The notes: a model not told the origin generated them from the sequence alone. 64,000 nucleotides of DNA from Niastella yeongjuensis (GCF_900110245.1 NZ_FOCZ01000005.1:620001-684000), one strand, 5' to 3'. Counted from the first letter of the stretch, positions 53,430-62,680 are shown. Translations and numbers: made by a program.

Positions 53430-54366
53430 TATTTATAATGATTGCTCAAAATTCACGAGGCCATCTCTGCCTTCTGCCCATTAAAAACAAAGCGCCCCGC
53501 ATTTAGCAGAGCGCTTTTGTGAAATCTTGTTCAGGTACTTTGGACGGTTTTACTAAGGACTGGTTTGCTGATAGAGATTTCTGGTTTTCACGATATTGGA
53601 TACGGGGTACGGATCAAAAACCAAAAAAACTATAAATCAAGTAAAGGGTTTAGGGGCATTTTCTATGGTTTCAGGAGTAAGGTCGTTCGTGTAAATCCGG
53701 TACAGAACTTTTAAAGGGTACGTCAACTGCGTGTTGACAGTACAAAGATTCTGTTATTTTTCCGGTAGTTTAAGTTTATTCGATCAATGGCTATCCTTCT
53801 TCGTTTAATGTGTGGAAAAACCGGATTAAGCTTGTACAACACGCTGAAACCCTTACTGGAAGCGCCTTTCAAACATATATTTTTATAAAATATTTGATCT
53901 GGATCAACGATAAGTAAAATGTACTATGTACTATTTCGTAATACTCCCCCACCCATGCAGCAATACTACGCATATTAGTGCTGGATAGCTACGATTTTAG
54001 CAGTAAATACCGAACGATTTTAATCGAGTTTTTTTGCTCTTGTTAACATTTGTATCTGTATTAACTTTGTTACTGAAGTTGATTGATTACAAATCAATCT
54101 ATTCCAATATCCAGGAAAATCGTTCGTGTTCAATATCCAGGAAAAATCAAGAAAAATCCGGTATCAGTCAACTTCACTTTTTAACAATCCGATATCATTC
54201 ATAAAAAGCCATTATCCAGATCCAATGTCCATGACAAAACGAATATCCCTGTGAAAACCGTCGGATATCCTAATGAATAACCAAGTAATTTAAAATCCAA
54301 CGTCCACAAGACCGAGGTAGTTCCAATTCCTGTGTGTTAAAAACCGTCTGCTTAACTCCAATAACC

Positions 54367-54402
54367 CCTCCTGCTAAAACCTACAATGCTTTTAGCAGGA
54401 GG
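54367..54402. other. Perfect 13-bp hairpin without T-run
   Basis: CCTCCTGCTAAAA (54367-54379) pairs exactly with 54390-54402 around a 10-base loop; the 3' arm ends AGGAGG. It sits 180 bases before the metal-receptor gene. It could be the core of an unannotated RNA or a 5' UTR element. Confidence 0.6.
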
Positions 54403-54521
54403 CAGCAGCGGTCCTGAAGAAGGCCTTAATCTGTAAGCCTTTTACTTCTTACATCCTCAATAATTTTTATCTTTCTACTATTTCCGGTCAGAATCCCTCC
54501 GTTCACGATTGCCGCTTTCTT

Positions 54522-54529
54522 TACCTTTG
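54522..54529 (+). promoter_or_regulatory. Candidate -7 element of the metal-receptor gene
   Basis: TACCTTTG, 53 bases before ATG 54582; no strong -33 box. Confidence 0.4.
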
Positions 54530-54581
54530 CTTCTTATTAAACATCCCAACACATCTCATTCATCCCATAAATCCAGTTCAG

Positions 54582-55358
54582 ATGAGTGTTTATATAGATC
54601 AGATGGGCCGACCGGTAGAATTGCCTGCTTCACCCCGCAGTATTGTATCACTGGTTCCTTCCATAACAGAATTACTCTATACTTTGCAGCTCGATGACCA
54701 GGTGACCGGTATCACCAAATTTTGCATTCATCCCAATAACTGGTTTCGCGAAAAAACAAGAGTAGGTGGCACCAAAGCCATCAAAACAAGTGTCATCCAG
54801 GAATTGAGACCCGACCTCATTATTGCCAATAAAGAAGAGAACGTAAAAGAACAGGTGGAAGAACTGGCACAGCACTACCCCGTATGGGTAACTGATGTAA
54901 ACAACCTGGCCGATGCCATGGAGATGATAGAACAAATTGGCGCCATCACCAGCACCCAGTCCAGGGCAACCCGGTTGATCAGTCAGATCAATGCCGCCTT
55001 TTCCGACCTGCAAAACAAAAACCGGGACGTGAAAACCGGATACCTGATCTGGCGCAATCCCTACATGACCATCGGCAGCGACACCTTCATTCATGATATG
55101 CTTGGCCGTTGCGGCTTTAAAAACATCTTTGACCATACCACCCGCTATCCCGCCATCGATACCTGGCAGCTGGCCCAGTGCGACCTGTTGCTGCTGTCAT
55201 CGGAGCCCTACCCCTTTCAGCAAAAACACATCGATGAACTGCAGGCCGAATTACCCAATACCCGCATTATTCTGGTTGATGGGGAAATGTTCAGCTGGTA
55301 CGGAAGCCGCTTATTACATGCCCCCGCCTACTTTACGAGCTTATTGCAGCAGTTATAG
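54582..55358 (+). CDS. Helical-backbone metal-chelate receptor (BtuF/FepB-like)
   Basis: Protein of 258 residues of the periplasmic-binding-like fold for cobalamin or ferric siderophores: RIVSLVPSITELLYTLQL-like start, GVTKFCIHP, GGTKAIKTSVIQELRPDLIIANKEEN, then C-terminal half IWRNPYMTIGSDTFIHDML and LLLSSEPYPFQQ. No signal peptide is present, which is unusual for a periplasmic protein; it may be cytoplasmic or anchored by its operon partner. It precedes a kinase-like gene by 14 bases. Confidence 0.85.
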   Translation: MSVYIDQMGRPVELPASPRSIVSLVPSITELLYTLQLDDQVTGITKFCIHPNNWFREKTRVGGTKAIKTSVIQELRPDLIIANKEENVKEQVEELAQHYPVWVTDVNNLADAMEMIEQIGAITSTQSRATRLISQINAAFSDLQNKNRDVKTGYLIWRNPYMTIGSDTFIHDMLGRCGFKNIFDHTTRYPAIDTWQLAQCDLLLLSSEPYPFQQKHIDELQAELPNTRIILVDGEMFSWYGSRLLHAPAYFTSLLQQL

Positions 55359-55372
55359 TAACTTTGGTGAAT

Positions 55373-56473
55373 ATGAATTCGATGATTGACAACATTGATA
55401 CAAACGAACCCAATAAGCCGTCCCGCAAAAAACCAATGTTCCCGGTGCACGACCGCTTGCGTGGGTATTTGAAAAATCATGGCCGTGAAGTAAAGCTGCC
55501 CGTATCATACAACGATCTGCTGCGCATTACCTATTCCCTTCCCCTAAAAGATAAAAAGGGCAACGATACTTATTGGGAAACGGTAGTGTATGATATGCGC
55601 GACTGGGAATACATTCGGAACGGTCTGGTTCAAATGTATGCGATCCTGAAAACGGAGGGGGATCTTACGTTTACCAGTCACCTCGATGTAGCGCGTATTG
55701 ACTATTGCAGTTTTGGTAACTCCAATCCTTTTCGTATCCGCATCGTAAACAAGTACAACGATAATTACGATCACTACTATATTAAAATAGCTGATGCATC
55801 GCGTATATACGGGCTGGAGCTGGAACATATCCTTTCACCCAACCGCATTACGTACCTCACCAATCAAAACACCCTGGTAGAGGAACATATTCCCGGTATT
55901 CCCGGTGATGTATTCATTGACCAGCACCTCAGCGATCCGCATACCAACAAGATCAGGCTGGCCAAGGAATTCGTAAAATTCAACGAGCGTTGTTTTGTAC
56001 GGTTACTGGGCGATATGCGTTCGTACAATTTTGTGGTTGACATTACGCCCGATATCGAGGACTATCAGTACCGCATCAGGGCCATCGACTTCGATCAGCA
56101 ATCGTACGAGGGGCGCAAGAACTTATACATGCCGCAATTCTTTAAAGAGAATTACACACTGGTTGATCTGTGTGCCAAGCTGCTGAATAAAGAAAGCATT
56201 CACCAGTACCAGACGGAAGAACGCACCATGATGGCTTTTCGCGTTGCTTCTTCACGGTTCCGGTTAATGGAGTTATTGAACATTATGTCGAAAGACCATA
56301 TCTCTGTGCCCGAAAAACTACACCAGCTGCGGGTTGAACTGGGCGACTATTTTCATAACCCGCAATTTTACAAATGTTCTTCCATGGGCCAGCTGGTAAA
56401 ACGCCAGTTAAAACAAACCCTGCAAAAGAACTTAAAACTGATCCAGAAAAACCTGGGCAAGATCGAGGATTAA
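55373..56473 (+). CDS. Cryptic kinase-like conserved hypothetical protein
   Basis: Protein of about 366 residues I cannot assign. It is predicted cytoplasmic. It shows a possible lipid/protein-kinase catalytic core: RLLGDMRSYNFVVDI (an Asp-x4-Asn loop) and RAIDFDQQSY (DFD in place of DFG), preceded by IPGIPGDVF. The N-terminal half lacks an obvious glycine-rich loop. The C-terminus is basic and coiled (LVKRQLKQTLQKNLK). It is 14 bases from the metal-receptor gene. The start is ATG 55373 or ATG 55382. The kinase reading is inference from a short motif. Confidence 0.65.
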   Translation: MNSMIDNIDTNEPNKPSRKKPMFPVHDRLRGYLKNHGREVKLPVSYNDLLRITYSLPLKDKKGNDTYWETVVYDMRDWEYIRNGLVQMYAILKTEGDLTFTSHLDVARIDYCSFGNSNPFRIRIVNKYNDNYDHYYIKIADASRIYGLELEHILSPNRITYLTNQNTLVEEHIPGIPGDVFIDQHLSDPHTNKIRLAKEFVKFNERCFVRLLGDMRSYNFVVDITPDIEDYQYRIRAIDFDQQSYEGRKNLYMPQFFKENYTLVDLCAKLLNKESIHQYQTEERTMMAFRVASSRFRLMELLNIMSKDHISVPEKLHQLRVELGDYFHNPQFYKCSSMGQLVKRQLKQTLQKNLKLIQKNLGKIED

Positions 56474-56475
56474 TA

Positions 56476-56655
56476 CAAGGCAGAAGGCAGAGGGCCCTCC
56501 TACTCCGCCAGCCGGCGGATTCGGCGGGCGAAGCAGAAGGCAGAAGTGCCGCAACGCGGTGAACTAAGAACAATGAACTAAAAACCCAATAAACTATTAA
56601 CCCATTAACTCGAGACTTTGAACTTTCAACTTTGAACTTTCAACTATGAACTATA
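56476..56655 (+). repeat. Composite repeat, copy 4 (truncated: C-A only)
   Basis: GGCAGAAGGCAGAGGGC words (C), a GC palindrome (56503-56530), CAGAAGTGCCGCAACGCGG, AACTAAGAACAATGAACTAA, AACCCAATAAACTATTAACC and ACTTTGAACTTTCAACTTTG words (A). The linker series matches copy 3, but the T and B parts are missing. Confidence 0.75.
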
Positions 56656-56662
56656 ACCAACC

Positions 56663-57538
56663 ATGCAATTCACTATAACCGGCTATTCAACCGCTTTATT
56701 TTCTACCTGGTATTTCATTGAAGAACTGCGGCTGTTGTTCGATGCAGGCGATGGCCTTATGTCGAACCTGTTGCAGAAAAGCAGGAAAATAGAACATGTG
56801 TTTATCTCCCATGCCGATCGTGATCATGTAACCGGTTTGCTGCAGTTCAATCAACTGAATGCCCGGCCAGGTTTCCCTGTTATCTACTATCCCAAAGACA
56901 GTGGTTCTTTTCCTGCGTTACAGGAGTTCTCCTCAAAGTTCGACCCGCATGTTGCCGGTACGATATGGACGCCTATCTCCGCCGAAAACGAAGTACGGAT
57001 AAAAGAAGATATTTTTATCAGAGCCATTCCCAATACCCATACAGACGAAAAAGGGCCCGGTACCAGGAGCCTTAGTTATAAGGTCATTCAAACAAAAATG
57101 AAATTGAACCCTGAGCTTAGAAAATTACCTCAGGAAGATATCAGGCGCATTATTGAACAAAAGGGCAAGGCCAGGACCCATACCGAAGTACAAACCAATT
57201 TAATTAGCTACTCCGGCGATATGCCCATTGAAGATCTTACGCGTTGGGAGAACTCAAAAATACTCATTCACGAAGCTACCTTTTTGCTCGACGATGACAC
57301 CATTACCCGGCCCAATCACCGGCACAGTTACCTCGATGAGGTGATGGAAATGGTAAGCGGGTCAAATATCGAACAGCTTATTCTCGGGCATTTTTCCTCC
57401 CGGTATAGCGATGAAGAAATTGATGAACGCATACTGCAATTGTGTAACAGATATGCGATCAACATTCCGGTGTTCAGGGTATTGCCCGGACAAGTGGCCA
57501 CCAACATTTTGCGGGGCCAGCCATTGAATGGAAAGTAA
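56663..57538 (+). CDS. Metallo-beta-lactamase-fold hydrolase (RNase Z-like)
   Basis: Protein of 291 residues. The first metal motif reads HADRDH (residues 50-55) where the family consensus is HxHxDH; the second His is an Asp. Later metal ligands are supplied by NTHTDEKG, SYSGDMP and LILGHFSSRY. The topology, with EATFLLDD and HRHSYLDEVMEM, resembles tRNase Z-like proteins. The active site variant makes tRNA processing uncertain. It begins right after composite repeat copy 4. Confidence 0.85.
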   Translation: MQFTITGYSTALFSTWYFIEELRLLFDAGDGLMSNLLQKSRKIEHVFISHADRDHVTGLLQFNQLNARPGFPVIYYPKDSGSFPALQEFSSKFDPHVAGTIWTPISAENEVRIKEDIFIRAIPNTHTDEKGPGTRSLSYKVIQTKMKLNPELRKLPQEDIRRIIEQKGKARTHTEVQTNLISYSGDMPIEDLTRWENSKILIHEATFLLDDDTITRPNHRHSYLDEVMEMVSGSNIEQLILGHFSSRYSDEEIDERILQLCNRYAINIPVFRVLPGQVATNILRGQPLNGK

Positions 57539-57682
57539 CACTTACGTCATGTAACAAATACACCAACATTCATTGCTAATTAACTATCTTCGCGTTGCAT
57601 TAAAAAAAGCCATTATCTATTAAATATTTTCCAACGCTTTTGACAGTCAATTAAATAACAACACGCTTTAACACAGAAAACG

Positions 57683-58750
57683 ATGAAGAAATACAAACCA
57701 GGAGTGCTCTTTGGTGAAGAACTCGAAGCTTTGTATAAAGATGCCAAAGAAAACCAGTTTGCCTTACCGGCAGTTAATACAATTGGCACTAATACGATCA
57801 ACGCTACCCTTGAGACAGCCGCAAAAGTAAATTCCCCGGTAATTATTCAATTCTCTAATGGCGGTGCGCAATTCATTGCCGGTAAAGGTATGCCCAACGA
57901 TCAGCTGCAGGGCAATATCGCCGGTGGTGTATCTGGTGCGTTGCATATACATAACGTTGCAAAATATTACGGTGTACCGGTTGTGCTGCACACCGACCAC
58001 GCTGCAAAAAAATGGTTACCCTGGGTGAGTGGCCTCATCGATGCCGGTGAGCAATTCTTCAAAGAGAAAAAACAACCCCTGTTCAGCTCTCACATGCTCG
58101 ATCTGAGCGAAGAGCCCATTGAAGAGAACATTCATACTTCTGTTGAATTCTATAAACGCATGGCGCCTCTGGGCATGGCTATTGAAATTGAGCTGGGTGT
58201 TACCGGTGGTGAAGAAGATGGCGTTGACAACAGCGGCGTTGAGAACGAAAAATTATATACCCAGCCACAGCACGTAGCGTATGCTTATGAGCAATTAGGT
58301 AAAATTGGCCCTATGTTTACCGTAGCTGCTGCGTTTGGTAATGTGCATGGTGTGTACAGTCCGGGTAATGTTGAATTGCGTCCGGAGATCCTGAAGAACA
58401 GCCAGGACTATATTCAAAAAACATACAAAACCGGCGAAAAGCCCGTATACTTTGTATTTCACGGTGGCAGTGGTTCTCCCCAGCATCAGATCCGCGAGGC
58501 CATCAGTTATGGCGCCATTAAAATGAATATCGATACCGATCTGCAATGGGCTTTCTGGGAAGGTATTCTGCTTAACTACAAAAAGAATGAAGGATATCTG
58601 CAAGACCAGTTGGGCAACCCCGAAGGTGCAGATAAGCCAAACAAAAAATACTACGATCCCCGCGTTTGGTTACGTAAAGGCGAAGAAAACTTTATTAAAC
58701 GTTTAGAAATAGCGTTTGATGATTTGAATTGCATTAACAGAAACGCTTAA
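57683..58750 (+). CDS. fbaA: Fructose-bisphosphate aldolase, class II
   Basis: Zinc-dependent glycolytic aldolase of 355 residues. It has the zinc-ligand block VVLHTDHAAKKW, the acid-base region ELGVTGGEEDGVDN, FGNVHGVYSPGNVEL, HGGSGSPQHQI and KMNIDTDLQWAFW, all characteristic of the FbaA group. It cleaves fructose 1,6-bisphosphate to triose phosphates. A class I aldolase gene of unrelated fold lies 259 bases downstream on the same strand, with a terminator between them. Confidence 0.95.
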   Translation: MKKYKPGVLFGEELEALYKDAKENQFALPAVNTIGTNTINATLETAAKVNSPVIIQFSNGGAQFIAGKGMPNDQLQGNIAGGVSGALHIHNVAKYYGVPVVLHTDHAAKKWLPWVSGLIDAGEQFFKEKKQPLFSSHMLDLSEEPIEENIHTSVEFYKRMAPLGMAIEIELGVTGGEEDGVDNSGVENEKLYTQPQHVAYAYEQLGKIGPMFTVAAAFGNVHGVYSPGNVELRPEILKNSQDYIQKTYKTGEKPVYFVFHGGSGSPQHQIREAISYGAIKMNIDTDLQWAFWEGILLNYKKNEGYLQDQLGNPEGADKPNKKYYDPRVWLRKGEENFIKRLEIAFDDLNCINRNA

Positions 58751-58803
58751 TTTTTAGAAGTTAATTCCGGAATTCATTTCCGGGTTAAAATATTATGATC
58801 CAG

Positions 58804-58828
58804 GGCCCGGCGGTAACGTCGGGCCTTT
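58804..58828 (+). terminator. Terminator of fbaA
   Basis: Stem GGCCCGGC (58804-58811)/GTCGGGCC (58818-58825) with loop GGTAAC, then TTT; 54 bases after the stop. Confidence 0.7.
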
Positions 58829-58872
58829 CGTTGTATGGCACACTTGTACAGCCTATCTTTGGGCGAATAAAT

Positions 58873-58961
58873 ACAGCTGTAAGCCATAAGCTCTAAGCCG
58901 TAAGCGGAATACAGAACGCTGAATTTGGCTTACAGCTTTGCCTTAAAGCTATAAGCTGGCT
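58873..58961. repeat. Inverted word-repeat element (GTAAGCCATAAGC family)
   Basis: Left arm CTGTAAGCCATAAGCTC and CTAAGCCGTAAGC (58877-58907); right arm GGCTTACAGC...AAAGCTATAAGCTGG (58927-58957). Same design as the other word-repeat elements, different words. Confidence 0.6.
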
Positions 58962-59009
58962 TCTGAATTGCATTAACGATTGACAATTCACACAAACAAA
59001 TAAACAAGT

Positions 59010-60068
59010 ATGCCATCAAAAAAAATCATCGATCTGTTAGGTGACAAGGCCTCTTATCTGTTAGAGCACAAGAGTACTGCTATTGAAAAATCAACCATTA
59101 CCCTCCCCTCTCCCAATCACGTTGAAGAAATTTGGGTAAACAGCAATCGCAGCAACCAGGTGTTGCGCAGTTTGCAAACCCTGTTAAGCCATGGTCGCCT
59201 GGCCGATACTGGTTTTTGCAGCATCTTCCCGGTTGACCAGGGCATCGAACACAGTGGTGGTTCTGCCTTTGCACCCAACCCCATTTATTTCGATCCGGAA
59301 AATATTATCAAACTCGCTATTGAAGGCGGTTGCAATGCCGTAGCCAGTACATATGGCGTATTGGGCATTATGAGCCGTAAATATGCGCACCGCATTCCGT
59401 TTATTGTAAAGATCAATCACAATGAATTTTTAAGCCTTCCCAACAGATACGATCAAACCATGTTCGGTACAGTAAGAAGTGCCTGGAACATGGGAGCAGT
59501 AGCTGTTGGTGCTACTATTTACTGGGGTTCTGCCGAAAGCACCCGTCAGCTGAAAGAAGTGGCGGAAGCATTTGAACTGGCGCACGAACTGGGCATGGCC
59601 ACCATCTTATGGTGTTATACCCGTAACAATGGTTTTAAAGTAGACGGAGTGGATTATCACACGGCAGCCGACTTTACCGGCCAGGCCAACCATTTGGGTG
59701 TTACGTTGCAGGCCGATATCATAAAACAAAAATTACCTACCAATAACGGCGGTTACCTGGCTACCAAACATGGTAAAACATCACCGCTGGTTTATGAAAA
59801 ACTCACTACCGATCACCCCATCGATCTGTGCCGTTACCAGGTATTGAATTGTTATGCAGGCCGCGTAGGCTTGATCAACAGTGGTGGCGAAAGCAAGGGC
59901 ACCAGCGATCTGGCAGATTCTGTATATACCGCTGTGATCAATAAAAGAGCCGGTGGCATGGGATTGATCCTGGGCCGTAAAGCATTTCAACGCCCCATGA
60001 AAGAAGGTATTGAGTTGCTGCATGCTACACAGGACGTATATCTGGATAAAGATATTACCGTTGCATAA
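59010..60068 (+). CDS. fbaB: Fructose-bisphosphate aldolase, class I
   Basis: Schiff-base aldolase of 352 residues in the archaeal-type DhnA/FbaB family. The sequence shows [62 protein letters not shown], a [13 protein letters not shown] lysine region and [21 protein letters not shown]. It catalyses the same reaction as the upstream class II enzyme but without metal. Having both adjacent suggests condition-dependent use. Followed by a bidirectional terminator. Confidence 0.93.
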   Translation: MPSKKIIDLLGDKASYLLEHKSTAIEKSTITLPSPNHVEEIWVNSNRSNQVLRSLQTLLSHGRLADTGFCSIFPVDQGIEHSGGSAFAPNPIYFDPENIIKLAIEGGCNAVASTYGVLGIMSRKYAHRIPFIVKINHNEFLSLPNRYDQTMFGTVRSAWNMGAVAVGATIYWGSAESTRQLKEVAEAFELAHELGMATILWCYTRNNGFKVDGVDYHTAADFTGQANHLGVTLQADIIKQKLPTNNGGYLATKHGKTSPLVYEKLTTDHPIDLCRYQVLNCYAGRVGLINSGGESKGTSDLADSVYTAVINKRAGGMGLILGRKAFQRPMKEGIELLHATQDVYLDKDITVA

Positions 60069-60072
60069 AAAT

Positions 60073-60190
60073 GCTGAAGTAGGAAGTAAGATGTAAGAAG
60101 CAGGAAGATAATAAGAAAGGTGAGCCCGCTATTATTGCGAAGCTCACCTTTCTTATTTCATACTTCTTACTTCGTACTTCTTACTTCATA
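60073..60190. repeat. Word-repeat hairpin with bidirectional terminator
   Basis: The arms carry GAAGTAGGAAGTAAGATG-type words (60073-60108) and their complement CTTCTTACTTCGTACTTC (60160-60190); between them is a perfect 15-bp stem ATAAGAAAGGTGAGC (60111-60125)/(60142-60156). It lies between two converging genes and can terminate both. Confidence 0.75.
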
Positions 60191-60198
60191 TTTCACTC

Positions 60199-61377
60199 TT
60201 ACATACCTTTCGACTTCCACTCCATTAAATTTTTATACACCTGTGGTGTAATGCGAAGGGCACCTATGCCCGACAGGAAACTGCTTGTATGAATACCCAC
60301 TACATAACGGCTTCCACCCGATTTTACCCAAACTGGTGCGCCGCTTTGTCCCCGTTGTACCTGCTGGTCATAACGGATCTGGTTGGGCGTTACAGAGCTA
60401 ACCTTCAAAGAAGCAAACCACAACTGGTTGGTCATATTCAGTAAACCTTCCTTCAGTCTTGGTGCTTCTTCCGGCATATCGGTCGGTTCTTCCATTCCTT
60501 CCTGGCTTTGCTCAGATTGTTGTTCATACTGACGTTGATACTGGCCTTCAAAAACACCACGTTGTTGCTGGAACTGCCGTTTCTGGAACCTGAAGAAAGC
60601 CTGCCGCGTATGTTGAATGATGGGGTAATCGGCCATATTCAATGTGGCAGCTTCCAGCAGTTCATCTTTCATAACAGAGAAACCAAACGTGCCTGTTTGA
60701 GTACCCAGTTGAGAATTATTTGGCAGAATAATAGCTGCATAATCCTGGTTGCGGTTTTTGCCTTTGGTCCAGCCTGCTACCGATTTAAAGATGCGGGAAA
60801 CAGCAGAACCATAAGGACGGCTTTCACTGCTTAATCCGGGAATAACTTCAATGCTGCGTGCCCAGCCGCCATGTTCATGCAAATAAACACAATGCCCAGC
60901 TGTAATAACAGTACGGGGTCCAATTAGAAAACCGGTCCCATACCAGCGGGTGTTGTCACTGCCGGAAATGATGAGCCGGCAAATGGCCCTGAATGGAAAA
61001 GTGGTATTGTTGGCAGGTGTGCGGCCTTCCAACTCTTCCTGAATTTCGCCCATAACAGGTTGTGTTTGTTGCAGCTTCGCCAACAGTTCGCCATAGCTGG
61101 CAAATATGGCATCCAACGGTTGATCGTCTTCAGTATTTGTGCCTGCTTCCTCCATTATGTTTTCACGAAGCGCCATACCTGCCTGCGATAAAACATTGGT
61201 TGTTTCCCGGTGCATTTCTTCTGGTTTTAACATTTCAAAGCCACCTTCAACCTCTTCTGTTTCAAAGACCGGAGTTTCGGACAATACTTTTCTTCTTTGT
61301 TCAACTTCCGAAGCCAATTCGGAAAATCTTTCTGAATGACCCCCATTGGGTCTCTGTGACATGGTTTTTGTTGCCAT
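60199..61377 (-). CDS. Trypsin-like (S1/V8-type) serine protease with unusual N-terminus
   Basis: Protease of 392 residues with the triad His162 (TAGHC), Asp212 (NQDYAA) and Ser345 (GQSGAPVW). About 130 residues precede the catalytic domain and are acidic, helical and without signal peptide. A Gln-rich segment of about 50 residues (about 262-300) is inserted between the Asp and Ser regions. V8-like proteases lack both features. It may be intracellular or exported by a system that needs no Sec signal. It stands alone. Confidence 0.85.
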   Translation of the reverse strand: MATKTMSQRPNGGHSERFSELASEVEQRRKVLSETPVFETEEVEGGFEMLKPEEMHRETTNVLSQAGMALRENIMEEAGTNTEDDQPLDAIFASYGELLAKLQQTQPVMGEIQEELEGRTPANNTTFPFRAICRLIISGSDNTRWYGTGFLIGPRTVITAGHCVYLHEHGGWARSIEVIPGLSSESRPYGSAVSRIFKSVAGWTKGKNRNQDYAAIILPNNSQLGTQTGTFGFSVMKDELLEAATLNMADYPIIQHTRQAFFRFQKRQFQQQRGVFEGQYQRQYEQQSEQSQEGMEEPTDMPEEAPRLKEGLLNMTNQLWFASLKVSSVTPNQIRYDQQVQRGQSGAPVWVKSGGSRYVVGIHTSSFLSGIGALRITPQVYKNLMEWKSKGM

Positions 61378-61724
61378 AAAGTTTGTTTTTCAGGTTATAA
61401 ATTTGGTTTTTAAATCCTTGAATCAAATTTTGCCTGTTCACAAAGGGAATGGAATAGTTAACAAAGCGTATGGCAATACGGTGTCATCATGCAGTTAATG
61501 CATGTGCCTGATCATATAAATAACGTATTAACTCAAAACAGTTCTTTCGGCAGAAGGGGCTGATGTTAAAAGAAGGTACAAACCAGGGCGTTTCGGTTTC
61601 AGGGACGCAATATAAAAGAAATAGAATATCTGAAACAATGATTGTGGTAATGCTTGTCGTAATTAAAAAGGTGAGTTTACTGTTAAACAGCAACTCACCT
61701 TTTATTATTGAATCCGTCCCTGAA
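61378..61724. other. Intergenic region with terminator
   Basis: Between the protease start and the stop of the His/Gly-rich gene, both on the minus strand. Apart from the terminator at 61666-61703, I see only A/T-rich sequence that should contain the protease promoter; no gene is convincing. Confidence 0.4.
61666..61703 (-). terminator. Terminator after the His/Gly-rich gene
   Basis: Perfect 12-bp stem AAAAGGTGAGTT (61666-61677)/AACTCACCTTTT (61692-61703), 22 bases after the stop, with T-rich flank on the minus strand. Confidence 0.85.
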
Positions 61725-62264
61725 TTACCATTTGTGGTGACCATGGCCATGTCCCCGGCCATGATCTTCATAATGCCCACGATCTTCATAATGTCCACGA
61801 CCTTCATAATGGCCATATCCATGACCATGACCGCGTGGGCCGTCGTAATAATGATGTTCAACATAACCACCACGTGGACCACAATCCCGTATTACCGGCT
61901 GGTGGCCTCTATAACCTCTGTAACGGGCATAAGCTACCCGATGGTCTGCATAATGCATATATGGTCTTGGACCGCTGCAAACGACTTTATAACCGCTATA
62001 CAGATCATAGCCGCGGCAACGCGCCGGTAAATTGTACGAGAACTCCCAGTTAGGACCGTTCAGGTAAACAAACTGGCGCTGCGGAACATAGTAGTAACAT
62101 TCAATATCGGGCAGGTAGTAATAATCAACCGATTCATAACCGGCAGGCCCCCAATTGGGTTGCGCACCGATATTCACGCTTACACTAACCTGTGCCTGTG
62201 ACGAAATAAAAGAAGCTGTAGTTAAAAAGGCAAGTACTGGCAAAACTTGTAAAACCCGTTTCAT
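61725..62264 (-). CDS. Secreted His/Gly/Tyr-rich protein
   Basis: Protein of 179 residues with a signal peptide (to about ISSQA, residue 24). The middle (about 40-110) is Tyr-rich and aromatic; the C-terminal 45 residues are built of repeats such as GHYEDRGHYEDHG and GHGHGHH, with an 18-base tandem repeat visible at the DNA level. The tail could bind metal ions such as Ni, Zn or Cu, or act as a surface or matrix component; no enzyme motif is present. I know similar proteins as Bacteroidota hypotheticals. Confidence 0.7.
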   Translation of the reverse strand: MKRVLQVLPVLAFLTTASFISSQAQVSVSVNIGAQPNWGPAGYESVDYYYLPDIECYYYVPQRQFVYLNGPNWEFSYNLPARCRGYDLYSGYKVVCSGPRPYMHYADHRVAYARYRGYRGHQPVIRDCGPRGGYVEHHYYDGPRGHGHGYGHYEGRGHYEDRGHYEDHGRGHGHGHHKW

Positions 62265-62680
62265 AAATCATCGATTTGGTTACGAATAGAAGTCCAAAAT
62301 ACATGCCTTATCGATACGTTTATGTGGACAACTCTACAATTAACAAATTTTAAGATATAATCTGAAATTCAGCAGGTTAAACCGTTAAAACCAATATAAA
62401 ATTGATTGTTGCATTAAGCCTTTGCATTTTATTAAGAAAGGCAGAGGGCAGAAGGCAGAGATAGCCACGCAATGCTATTTTCGTTTATAGTATTACGTCA
62501 TTGCAAGCAGGAAGCCGTCGCGGTAACTATCAGGGGCAAAAAAAAGACAGCCAGCCATGCGGCCGACTGTCGTGATCTAGCAACCCCTAAACCAGCGAAA
62601 TCGTTAAACAGGTAATTTTCAGAGCAACTTAACGATGCCTGTATGAACAAAGCTTTACCTGCCACTAATTAAAGCCGGTA

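Larger units (their letters stand above)
53331..54581. other. Large gene-free stretch
   Basis: About 1.25 kb. It holds C-type words (53336-53360, 53465-53480), a terminator (53391-53429), a weaker hairpin (53489-53517), an A/T-rich centre with a U-rich hairpin at about 54015-54035, an 8-bp inverted repeat (54081-54099), two copies of CAATATCCAGGAAAA at 54105 and 54131, and a perfect 13-bp hairpin (54367-54402). I recognise no RNA family and no convincing gene; a 33-codon frame at 53787-53888 is the best short one. Confidence 0.55.

Noticed and set aside
54105-54145. Direct repeat CAATATCCAGGAAAA resembling a CRISPR unit
   Set aside because: Only two copies with an 11-base spacer and no cas genes nearby.
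54400-54575. Cobalamin riboswitch before the BtuF-like gene
   Set aside because: The conserved B12-box and core sequences are absent.
61487-61882. 131-codon Met/Ile/Val-rich minus-strand frame
   Set aside because: It is a shadow of the repeats in the His/Gly-rich gene and overlaps its terminator.
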